From NCBI GenBank assembly GCA_027627225.1, contig CM051034.1:15305480-15369479 (forward strand): a stretch of 64,000 nucleotides of DNA. Reading direction: 5' to 3'. Positions 12,104 through 23,344 of the stretch are shown one piece after another. Source of the DNA: Congeria kusceri (taxonomy: Eukaryota > Mollusca > Bivalvia > Myida > Dreissenidae). Both the position numbers and the translations under genes were made by a program. The notes under the pieces were generated by a model. It saw only the letters and a program-made list of their open reading frames with translations. It was not told the DNA's origin and made no database searches. Position 1 is the first letter of the stretch; each line of letters opens with the position of its first letter.

Positions 12104-13406
12104 ACTTGTTTTACGTGATTGTTATGACATGTGCTGATGTTAAAAATGTCAAAAGAACAAAGCATGTTTAAATATCTACTACACGGTATGAGAATATACA
12201 GAACGTAACCCTTTTGGAAGTCACACAATAGGAATATACAGAAACTTACCGAGTCTTGGATGGTTTTCTACAGTTTATATATGAGGCGTGTCGTGGGAAA
12301 ACCGGGCTTATGCATGTGTGTGTGTCAGCTCGGATCAGCTAATTCAGGACGGCACTGTCAATTGGCTTTCTCTAAATCAATTTATATCTCATTTAATAAA
12401 TATGCACATATAACGTGGTGTATTGGGTTAAAAAAACCTTGCTTTTGCAAAATAAAAATAAAAATTAAAACGATTTACTTTTCGCGAAATTAACAGTGTT
12501 GAAAGCAAATTAGATTTCGTTAAAAATCAATGCAGACAGCCCACGCACTTGATTGCTGCATTCATTATAATTTGACAATAAACGTTTAAGTAACTCATTT
12601 GTCATGACCAGGGATGGTGAACGTCATTTAAAGTCGCATAAAAGGAAAAAATGGAAAAATTCAGACTTTACGTTAGTATATAAACTATGTGTGAAACATT
12701 TGGTTTGCTGGATACTGTTTATTGCAAAACACTGTCCTCCAAGTAAGTTTTTACAAACACTAGCTGTATTTACTGCCGAATTTCGTAGCGATGAGGATCA
12801 AATCCGACTATTCACCGTTAACATTCGGCGAGCTGCACGCTATTCTACATAAAACACGAGGAACTTCGGATAGTTTCGTAGTGTTGAAAATGTAAACACC
12901 AAACTGAACTTTAAACTGTTCAAACTGGATTTATTTTATGAAAATGTGTTTAAGTTTGTAGCTCGTAATGTTTTTTAAATGGGCTAAAATGTTTTTAGCT
13001 CATTTTATGTTTGTTATATCAACATTTAACTTTTAAATGCTAATTTTAACGTGTATCACATTGTTAGTGCCTTCAAGTAAGAGATGGTGTTTAAGATCTA
13101 TGGCGACTGATATTTGATGAAAAAACGTTTGACAACATTTTGCTAAAATCTCCTAAGAAGGTTTAAGAAAACTAATCATTTTTAAGTCTTTTCTAACGCA
13201 CTTTACTCAATAAGCTCTTCAATGGCACTGGATTATCGGGTTTGAACAGTTTTATAGGAGTACATATTTTGAAAGTTTGACAGCGTACGTTTTGCAACCA
13301 TAATCTTTTTGACAAATCTCATCAATATGACCCCTGTCAATGGGCTCGCGATGGCAACAAGAGAGGCGACAACCAAATGTTTTCATAAGGAATTTAAAAA
13401 AAAATT
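12104..13406. other. No gene recognised
   Basis: Short frames only. A minus-strand donor-like GTAAGT near 12247 follows a TATATAA about 30 bases away, which is too close for a normal promoter and exon, so it is not annotated. The plus frame at 12604-12852 has no recognisable domain. Confidence 0.4.
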
Positions 13407-13612
13407 ACAACGGATATGGCAATGCTATCGCGATGTTCCAATAACACACCCATTGCGCAGGAAAATGTATATTCCATAGTGTAATGTTGCAGCGATAATA
13501 TTTTATATCACAACGGATATGGCAATGCTATCGCGATGTTCCAATAACACACCCATTGCGCAGGAAAATGTATATTCCATAGTGTAATGTTGCAGCGATA
13601 ATATTTTATATT
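13407..13612. repeat. 103-bp perfect tandem duplication
   Basis: The segment beginning ACAACGGATATGGCAATGCT occurs twice in immediate succession (13407 and 13510) and looks essentially identical. This implies a recent duplication, or an assembly duplication. Confidence 0.9.
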
Positions 13613-14329
13613 ATTATCATGGAATTATTAATTGTGAAATAAATTGATAGATATGTACGTTGTTATGTTTGTTCACTTAAATTCCCATGTTTTCAATTCT
13701 TTCAATAATTAGTAGTAGTAGTGACCAGTAGTCAATAGTTTAGAGTAGAGTAGTTCAATCAGCGTAAGTCGTTCTGTTACCACCAACCAATCCATGTTTC
13801 ACTTCAAATCAGTTCGAGTTGGCCATTTTGCACGATTTTCTTATATGCAAATTTAAATTGACCATTGGCGATTTTCTAAAGTACAGAGAATCACGTGTTC
13901 ACGTCATTCGTTGTTCTTCGTTACATCTATACAGATGTTTATTTATAATTTTATTTATAAATAATTATATTATTTACAGCCTTTGCACGATTATTGTTTT
14001 CCCCACCGCCGTCGCTTGAAAGTTTACCCATACCCAACCCCGGCAACAGTAAGATCAACGTACTTCTATTTCAAACACATCGATTAATACATACTCGTTA
14101 CTTACGGTCAACACGTTTCCGTCAATATGCTAAGAAAAAACAACTTGGTGAAAAATATTAATGCACTGATATACTAACGGCCATCAATACCATATGGACG
14201 ATGCTATTTAGTGGGCACAAGTATCGTGTTTGCAACGCTGTATTAGCAGTTCGTCTATATATATTTTGATTGAGGACATGGGCCCGTATTTACCCATTTT
14301 GAGACTAAGAGAATAGAGAACAGACTTAC

Positions 14330-15019
14330 TATGGAAGGCCGGTGCGCCATGCTAATTGCTAAATGACAATTGCTAATTGCCAAATGCGAATTGCTAATTG
14401 CTAATTGCCAATTGCATATTGCCAAATGCCAGATGGCTATATATTTGGAGCTATTAATTAGCAATTGAAATTTGGCAAATAGCATTTGGCAAATAGCATT
14501 TGGCAAATAGCATCTGGCAATTAGCAAAAGACAACTTCTGTTGTTTGTCAATTATTGAGTGTCATTTAGCAATTGTTATCCGTGAATTAGCAATTGTCAT
14601 TTAGCAAATAGCAATCGACAATTAGCAAATAGCAACTGACAATTAGCAAATAGCAATTGACAAATAGCAAATAGCAATTGACAATTAGCAAATAGACAAC
14701 TTCTGTTGTTTATTTGGCAATTACTAGTTATCAAATGCCAGATGGCTATATATTTGGAGCTATTAATTAGCAATTGAAATTTGGCAAATAGCATCTGGCA
14801 ATTAGCAAAAGACAACTTCTGTTGTTTGTCAATTATTGAGTATCATTTAGCAATTGTTATCCGTGAATTAGCAATTGGCATTTGGGAAAGAGCAATTGGC
14901 ATTTGGCAAATAGCAATTGGCAAATAGCAATTAGCAATTAGCAATTAGCAATTAGCAATTAGCAATTAGCAATTAGCAATTAGCAATTAGCAAAAAGCAT
15001 AGCGCACCGGCCTTCCATA
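14330..15019. mobile_element. 690-bp non-autonomous DNA element with 18-bp TIRs and TSD
   Basis: The ends are TATGGAAGGCCGGTGCGC and its exact inverse GCGCACCGGCCTTCCATA. Both are flanked by GACTTAC (8 bp AGACTTAC if the shared A is counted), a credible target-site duplication. The interior is built from permutations of TTAGCAATTGGCAAATAGCA, with a ~100-bp block containing GCCAGATGGCTATATATTTG repeated (14425 and 14737). There is no transposase ORF. The duplication length would suit a hAT-like element, but the family is not established. Confidence 0.85.
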
Positions 15020-16790
15020 GACTTACACTCATGAAAAACTACTTCTGCATTATCAAATATTATAGGTACCAATGCAATTAGAGTCGGTGAATACCGAATA
15101 AGATTCTCATTTACAGTGCCTTTTGAATAGAACAGTTTCAATAATATATTTTATTCTAATTCTTAAGTCTAAGTATTAGTTGGTCTTGGTCTGGGTAGGT
15201 GACTGGACGACAATCAGAACTACATTTTTACAAATATCAGATAAATGAAACCCCATAAACATCAGCAAGAGAGAAACCGTAATTAACACGCTCTGGTGCA
15301 TTATTTTTTTTTATGTAATGTCCTATTGCCCCAATGCTACGCAATACAATGTACGCACAGTGCAACACTCAATATAAAATGATTAAAACAGGGGTCACCG
15401 ATTTACAGGGTGTACTAGTTTACGTCAAATCTAAAATGTAACAGTTTTATTTCCAAAAAGAACTGTCGTTATATAATGTTGAGTTAGGCAAACGAAGTCT
15501 GTATGATACAGTATGATTAGTATGATTATATATTGTAAATGGGAATATTGGTAAAGCGCCACCAATAGTCAGACGGATGGAATAGACTCAAGTGCTGTCA
15601 TTCAAACACTGAAACCACGTGGTCTAGACGCCCCGTTGTCCGCGCGCCCAAACCAAACATACCCATCTGCAGCTGAAAGGAGCTCAGATCATTGTGCTTG
15701 AGTAATATTGACTCAGCATAGCGATTCAGGTCATAGATTTGATCAAATATAATGAACGTTATTATCGTCTTTGTAAATATTATTTAACATTTATAAACGC
15801 ATTGAAAATGAAACGTGTTTCATTCATTCCATTAACAAAACATCGTTTGGATTTTAGATTATTAAAACGCATTAAGGACGGTACTCTACTCCTTCAATTA
15901 TAATGGTGTTTTCCAATGAACTTCCGTCGCTGAAGTGTTTTAACCTAAAGAACGACAATTCCCTTTACGACTCGACCTTGGATACTGTTATTAAACTTGA
16001 AAAAATTAACTCGAAATATATGTAACATAGCACATACATATTATATGGAAACATACGCGGCTTATCCTCATGTACATAGTCATGATTGTTGATTTAGCAA
16101 TTGTGAGAAGGTAAACTACTGCAGTTCTTTGGGTATTCCATCGGGTTTCCACGCCTGTTTCAGTAGTTAATAGCTATATATAACGGTAATACTGCAGTTC
16201 TTTGGGTATTCCATCGGGTTTCGACGCCTGTTTTAGTAGTTATAGATATAGATAACGGTAATACTTCCAACATACGTTTTCAGTGCTATCCTGTTTAGCA
16301 AATTTATCATGTTTTATCATGCTGTGAAATATTGCACAAGGATGCATTGAAAAAAATCTTGAAACAAATAAGTTATTCTGAAAATTTACTGAATAGCTAA
16401 ATATTATATTTACCAATTAATAATACAAATAGATAAACATATTGGTTCATTGACATTCCCTACTTATATGTTACGTGGCTGTGGACACGCATGACTAAAT
16501 TCTGCATAACAAAAACTTTTTGAAAGATGGTAATGTTTTTACATCCACGTTTTATTACCACTCCCGCAGTAGTATATGTTTAATTGTTTATGTCGGCGTT
16601 GATTTGGATGGTTGTTTTTAGTTAGCAACTTCACGCAAAAGGTTACAAACGGGTTTTTATCAGAACGTTTCTAGGACGTTGGAAATAGGTTTACCTATCT
16701 TTGTAAATATTATTTAACGGCAACAAACAATTATAAAGGCATTGACACCAATAGTCAGACGGATGGAATAGACTCACGTGCTGTCTATTC
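15020..16790. other. Gene-free spacer with duplicated short segments
   Basis: A ~40-bp segment (CACCAATAGTCAGACGGATG...) occurs at about 15560 and 16746. A second (CTTTGTAAATATTATTTAAC) occurs at about 15770 and 16700. Their order is reversed between the two places, suggesting an old duplication with rearrangement. No exon is recognised. Confidence 0.5.
16118..16264. repeat. 73-bp tandem duplication (two copies)
   Basis: ACTGCAGTTCTTTGGGTATT starts at 16118 and again at 16191. The two copies differ at only a few positions. Confidence 0.85.
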
Positions 16791-17146
16791 GTTAATGAAC
16801 AAATGATTAGATTTGGTAGTGATCAATGATTGGTTTGTTAATGAACAAATGATTAGATTTGGTAGTGATCAATGATTGGTTTGTTAATGAACAAATTATT
16901 AGATTTGGTAGTGATCAATGATTGGTTTGTTAATGAACAAATTATTAGATTTGGTAGTGATCAATGATTGGTTTGTTAATGAACAAATGATTAGATTTGG
17001 TAGTGATCAATGATTGGTTTGTTAATGAACAAATTATTAGATTTGGTAGTGATCAATGATTGGTTTGTTAATGAACAAATGATTAGATTTGGTAGTAAGC
17101 AGTGATTGGTTTGTTAATGAACAAATGATTAGATTTGGTAGTGATT
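16791..17146. repeat. 46-bp minisatellite, about 7.7 copies
   Basis: The unit contains TTAATGAACAAATGATTAGA and GATCAATGATTGGTTTG. Copies alternate AAATGATTAG and AAATTATTAG variants. One copy has GTAAGCAGTG in place of GTGATCAATG. Confidence 0.95.
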
Positions 17147-17985
17147 ATCGGCTGGATCCAGGAACGTTTTAAAAAATATATATACTAATTAAAATAAGTT
17201 TTGCAACATAAATAAAACTTGATATATTTGATTGAGTCATCATTAAATAAATAACATTTAAATAAATAGCATTTCATTTCTTCTTATAGTACTGGTCCTT
17301 ACGTTTAAAGATAGTCAACATATTGGTATACATGTCACAATGTAATAAAATACGACCAAAACACAATGCTGTGTTTTCATTTTAAGATGCATTATATATT
17401 TGCTAACATCCTGCGTTCTAGTTTGGTTTGTGGTTGCGTTTGTGTTGGCATGGTTACGTATCCAACTAATTTTCGTTCTACAACGAAAACTATATAAATA
17501 ATATAATTTCACAACATATCATTACAGTTAAATGATGAAGCACAAACAGTATACTGTACAACTGAACAACAACTTATTATTATTTGAAAATTCTTATTAT
17601 TGACAACGGGTTTTTTATTATGTCTCTACCTAGTGTTTTCGTTGTTATGTCAACAGAGGTCTCTCTTCATTGTCCGTCTTTCACTCATGGACAGATGCGT
17701 TTGTTTGCTCTATAGTCACTCCACCCGTACCCTCATATGCCTCTGAAGGGGTTTCTTTTATTATCCACCATTTAGTCTCTCACAACTCAATTGTAACGTT
17801 CATAAATTATAAGGTATTGTTTGATGTAAGATCTCGAAATTATAGACACCTCTATGATTCATAGATAAGAGATGTAATTAAAGATGAATGCACACGAACT
17901 CAAAATAGTGTGTAAACAAATATTTCCGGATTAAAAGAATAAGTTTGGTTTTACATTAAGAAATACACAGCCTTACAATCGAAGC
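17147..17985. other. No gene recognised
   Basis: AT-rich spacer between two minisatellites. Only short open frames occur, without splice context or recognisable domains. Confidence 0.5.
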
Positions 17986-18360
17986 GATCTTTTAAAAGGT
18001 TCATTTAGGAGATCTTTTAAAAGGTTCATTTAGGAGATCTTTTAAAAGGTTCATTAGAAGATCTTTTAAAAGGTTCATTTAGGAGATCTTTTAAAAGGTT
18101 CATTTAGGAGATCTTTTAAAAGGTTCATTTAGGAGATCTTTTAAAAGGTTCATTTAGGAGATCTTTTAAAAGGTTCATTTAGGAGATCTTTTAAAAGGTT
18201 CAGTTAGGAGATCTTTTAAAAGGTTCATTTAGAAGATCTTTTAAAAGGTTCATTTAGGAGATCTTTTAAAAGGTTCATTTAGGAGATCTTTTAAAAGGTT
18301 CATTTAGGAGATCTTTTGAAAGGTTCATTTAGGAGATCTTTTAAAAGGTTTATTTAGGGA
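17986..18360. repeat. 25-bp minisatellite, about 15 copies
   Basis: Unit GATCTTTTAAAAGGTTCATT + TAGGA. Most copies are identical and one is shortened by two bases. Each unit carries a TTTTAAAA palindrome and a GATC site. Confidence 0.95.
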
Positions 18361-18537
18361 TCCTCCACACGGTTTTTGGCGTCTCCTACCTTGTAAAAAA
18401 ACGGTAAATTGTTTACCTTTTCGTAACTCTAACCGTAAACTGGTCTTTGTAAATGAACTAGTGACAGCCAACGAATGAAATGTGGGATGCAATATAGCTA
18501 AATCGTTCATGATATTATTGGGCTTAAAAGGTATGTA

Positions 18538-18757
18538 TAAGGCGTGTCGTGGGAAAACTGGGCTTACGCACAGGCTAATCCAGGACGGCACATTCCGCTT
18601 TTATGGTATTTTCTGTTTCAAGGAAGTCTCTTCTAACCATAAATTCACTGTAGGCGGAAAGTGTCGTCCTGGAGTACCTGTGCGGATTGCACAGGCTGAT
18701 CCCAGGACGACACTTTACGCACATGCATTAAGCCCGTGTTTCCCACGACACGCCTTA
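18538..18757. mobile_element. Fold-back MITE family A, copy 1
   Basis: Terminal inverted repeats TAAGGCGTGTCGTGGGAAA / TTTCCCACGACACGCCTTA enclose sub-terminal inverted GCACAGGCTAATCCAGGACG-type blocks and a central TTTCAAGGAAGTCTCTTCTA. The same architecture recurs at 44.9, 50.2 and 55.26 kb. Non-coding. Confidence 0.9.
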
Positions 18758-20119
18758 ATTACATCTTATATTGAAATTTATACTAAACATTCAATGTAAA
18801 CGGCGCCCTATTACTATCACTACAAGTGATCACCATAGCAGTATTTCTGCCTATCTTATAAGAGAATGTATTTCCTTCAGCAAGAATTGTGTTGCTCACT
18901 ATTTGATGTTTTTCTATCTTTTTGACTCATGGATCGAGTAGCAAAAATAGACTTACAATAAGGCGATGCGGTTGAAATTTGTTTCAGTCAATTTACTTTA
19001 TTACAGTCGTTAGTGGTTAGCCAAACTCCACTAGTCTGCATGGTTGACAACAAAGATGTTAAGTCTATTGTGTTTATGAGTTATTAAGTTGTTAGCGTCC
19101 CATTTAAAGACGTCAAAGTGTTGATATAATCAGCAAAATAAACTGTCGTAACCATGCAGTCCGATATATCGTTTTTTTTCAAACTGTAAACCATTTCTAA
19201 AGCAAACGCCATTTATCCAATTAGCCAAATTGGACAGTGTGGGTTTATTATGAAATCATGATTTTTATCAGCGGCGATTATGACAGCAACTTGAGTTTCA
19301 CTACAGTCACTGACGCGTCGCCAATCTGGTACATTGAGATCAGATTTAAGATGTACAAGAATTAACCATTTAACAAAGCATCTTTATGTCAATGTAAGAT
19401 ATTTATTTATAAGATAATATGTTCATTCCCAATTATGTAGGAATGTTGTCATGTACCAAATGTTATTTTTAATTTCCTGGACAATGCACTGCTATCTACC
19501 ACGGTCGTCGAGTAAGTCGGTTGAAAATTAAACAACATAAATAAAACATTTGATGAATCTGCAGCTGCACCAAAAGCAGAGAATCTGCATGATTGTAACG
19601 CTCCAGACACTGCAGTATTGTGCAAGTTTAGGTAAAACACGATAAATTAAACGAAAAAGGTTATAAATCTGCAGCTGTGTCAAAAGCAGTGAAACTTCTA
19701 TTTAACAACAACTTGGCAAATGACTTATTGTCCATTTAACGCGGTCAACGAGATAAAACACGAAACACACATAAACCGTACAAATATGGGGTCGCCGCCC
19801 TGGAATGACTATTGCAACGCATTTTGGGGTTTTAGCTGATTTAATAAATGATGGCCAAAATTCGTCAACGTACATGCACATGTAAGTGCGTATTAACACA
19901 ATAGCATTGCAATGAGAATAACATTATTGTAAAAGAGAATAAAACTTTCAATTAAATTACTCGGTGGTTCGATGCTAACCAGAGCAACAGCAGATAAACC
20001 TCTGGTGGCGTAGTATGTTTAAAGAATATTGCGCGTTTTTATTTATTATTTCGCCACCTTGGTAATACTACTGCCAATCTGCTTCTTTAACATGTTAGAT
20101 AGACCATAGTAATCCTAAG

Positions 20120-20316
20120 ATGGGGATTTGTTTGTGCGCGTCTCCTGCAAATTGTGGTACGATGCTCAAAAGCAGGCTGATCCTGTGTGTGTGGTTTGAA
20201 GTATTTGATTTACATCCCAAGAGGTCAAATGCTCATTTCGAGTCCCATAATGCTACAAAACATCTTGAACAAATATCACAGACGAGAGGACATCGGACCA
20301 ATATCAATCCCGAAAG
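20120..20316 (+). CDS. Weak candidate exon ending in consensus donor
   Basis: A 65-codon open frame from an ATG ends at GAAAG|GTAAGTG, an excellent 5' splice site. The peptide (starts MGICLCASPANCG) matches no family I know, and no matching downstream exon was found. The donor could be fortuitous. Confidence 0.2.
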
Positions 20317-20330
20317 GTAAGTGTCAAGTC

Positions 20331-20700
20331 ACTTCATAGAATACTAATTCGCAACGACTCCAATAAAATATCTACCGCTCTCGACTATTTTGTCACTTTT
20401 CAAATTAGAAATGGATTAAATTCTCTCCAAATCTAACTAAATTGGCCTCCAAAAACATTTGCCGTCGCTAACTATTTGCCACACATGCCTAGTTGAGTTC
20501 ATACAGTAGAGAGCACGCCGTAAAATAGCTATCTGTCGATGGTTATTTGCATTTGTAGTTCAAAAGAAATAGTCATTTAAACAATATTGAGTAACGCATA
20601 ACTGAGTGCTCACGAGTTTATAACCGGAGGGTGTTAACATCACCTGCTGTAACGAGAGATCCGTTTGAAGGAATATCTTATGATGGCCGTAATTTGCCTT
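20331..20700. repeat. Diverged duplicate segment, copy 1 (partner at 27.65-28.01 kb)
   Basis: Collinear with 27650-28010 in the same orientation through anchors such as TTTTGTCACTTTTCAAAT, AGAGCAC(G/A)CCGT, GATGGTTATTTGCAT, AACGCATAA and CATCACCTGC, with small indels. The spacing pattern suggests an ancient duplication or a dispersed repeat. Confidence 0.7.
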
Positions 20701-23344
20701 TTGCAAAATCGTTATTACTTTTTTGGTCGTGAAAAAGGCTACTAGATAATTATACAATTGTCCTTGGTTTGAGATAGTTGATTTGGAAGAGTCGCCGGTA
20801 CCATTCAAATGCTGTAAATGATGCAAATTATTCGATGTGTCATTTAAAAGCATATTGCACGTTTTTTTCTTATTTTCGTGCACTGTTATTTTTTACAAAT
20901 AATTATTTACCAACATTTTTAATTACCAATCGACTTATATACTCCACACATACGTATGAAGTGTAATCTCTTGTTCAAGCTCTATTAGATCATGTCAATA
21001 TACATTTTGAGGCCAATACTGAAATAAAAATTGAAACAAAGAACTATTCAGCAAGATGTATACTTGGCCCAATATTCAACAATATTTTGTTATGTCTCAG
21101 CAGAGTGGTTGGTTATAAGCATGCTTTAAGGACAAATCGAGATGCTTCAAATGAAAATGGGCATAAACATGCAATGTATTTTACATCAAACATGGTTTCT
21201 TAAACGTTCTAATGGGTATAAACTGTATAAATTTTCTGTCACGTGGAACTGAAATAAAATATTGCATGTTTAAACAACTTTCCAGGAGTACTTTTCATGT
21301 CAGATAACAAATTAATATATTCACCCGGACATACTGCATTATACAAAGGTAAATGCAATATATTAATGCACAGATGCGTGCTTAATCAACGAATAAAAGT
21401 GTAACCTTGGCCCAGGCTAAGTGTAACCTTAGCCATCGCGACGTGGTATGAATTACCTCATATGCAAACAGCTGAATTTGAACCATATTTCAACCAAAGC
21501 TTTATTGCGTGCGGGTATATTGAGCTCTTTTGCAGTATTGACTTTAGGGATCATAACTGTGTCACTACATGAAGTTATGTCTCATTCAAACGCTTTCATT
21601 CAAGAGTCAATATTGCCTGAGCGCTTTTGTCTGGGCTCCATTTGTGGACAGATGGGCTTGTTTGCACTGGGTGCATGAAACAATGGGCTCATTTGTTATC
21701 AGTCTAATTGTTTGGCATAAATTGTATAGCCTCAATTAACTGTTTATATTTTTGTATTGATCAGTTTTCTGCTTTATACAGTTTTTCTGATATATAGTTC
21801 AAAAAAATATTTCCATAAATTCTGGAGGGTGGCGGTTTTGTTTTATATACATAATTATATATGTTTTAATGATATAATGTTTACTTTTCTTTACTTCCTA
21901 GTTTGCGTATCATTTGTACACACTACGTTTGAAGTTTTACCTCAATATTCATGATGAAACACGTATTTCTAAATTTTTTTAAATGGAACCAATGAAATAA
22001 GTTTTGTATGGATTGACTTATTTTTGTTTCAGTGCTATATATCACACTATCCACTTCTTTCTTAAAGATGCATTGCGAGAGTAGACGTGTGCATAACAAC
22101 CATAACATCTTTAGCTGAATATTTTCAGTCAAATTTAAATAGTGTGCTGACATTAGTTTGACAGTTGCTTTATATACGTTTGCATCATTACGGATTTTAC
22201 CTATATTTAAACCAAGTTTTTATCACTGGGTATGCAAAATAACGTCCGGGTTTACATGGCAACGTATTAAATGCCTACCGTTATAAATTCATGACTAGCC
22301 AACAAATCTATTTTGTAGCCTAGAAAGACATTATTGCATGAACAAAGTTATACCATTTCTAGAAACAAGCAATGGAAATTATATATGCCGTGTCACCCTT
22401 ATTTCGTGGGTCTTATTTACGATTGTGGTGCATGCGCGTTAATACATTATGTTATCTCACCTCTGAGTTGGATAAAACAAAATTTGCAATGTGCTCTTTG
22501 CAAACAAAGTAATTAAAATACCGAATTTGGTTATGTTGTTATTGTACTTGACCCTACTGATCTGTATCGTCTGGAAGCTTCTCATAATTTCGTGGGTTCT
22601 GATTGGCTGGCCTACTTTGGTTGGGGAAGAGTGTTTACAGCATCAATCTAGTTTCACTTTGTTTGAGCTGGAGCCTGTGCTGATCTAAGAACGAAAACTT
22701 AATGAAAACTAGTGTTTTTGAAAATTTTGTCATTATAAATACACAGTCCTTATCATATTTTAAAAAGGTAACAATATATGCCTGACGAAATCTACACACT
22801 TGTTCATTTTTGCTTGTGCAGGTTTAACTTAAGGCTTCATGAATCTATAAATATTTGTATTGTGTTAGTTTTTTTTCGTAAATATTAAATAAATGATAAA
22901 ATTGCACGCAGCGATTTGTGGGTAGGAGTGCTAACTTAAAGTTAAAAGTTTGAAAATTTCAGTCAAATTTAGGGAAGGGGGAGTGTTCATGTATTTTTTT
23001 TTACCGAAAATAGCAAAATTCCAGTGAAATATAAACACAAGGGAGATAAATTGGAAAACTGTACTAAATATACAATTTTTTTGAACGAAATTTCATGATT
23101 TTAATTCCAAAATAGTTGTACGATAGTGAATAATTTGTGTATTTAATGTCATTAATTGGTGATTTAAATGACCAAGTCACTTACTGGTTGACATTTAATA
23201 GGATTTCCTTTTCAGATACTGCAAAAAAAATATACAATTCACTGAACTGTTATAGTAATTCGGACAATGTTTTTGGATGCACGAGCAAAAATTCTATTAG
23301 TTTTAAATGGCCACGAAATTATGGTAACCCACGAAATTATGGTA

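Larger units (their letters stand above)
18758..23344. other. Mostly gene-free; one weak exon candidate and a diverged duplicate segment
   Basis: Apart from the weak exon candidate at 20120-20316 and the segment at 20331-20700 that is duplicated at 27.65 kb (separate entries), I see only short AT-rich frames. A small internal repeat around AATCTGCAGCTG lies at 19556 and 19667. Confidence 0.4.

Noticed and set aside
14255..14815. Cys/Leu/Ala-rich minus frames (ANCQLLFA repeats)
   Set aside because: They lie wholly in the internal repeats of the 690-bp MITE.
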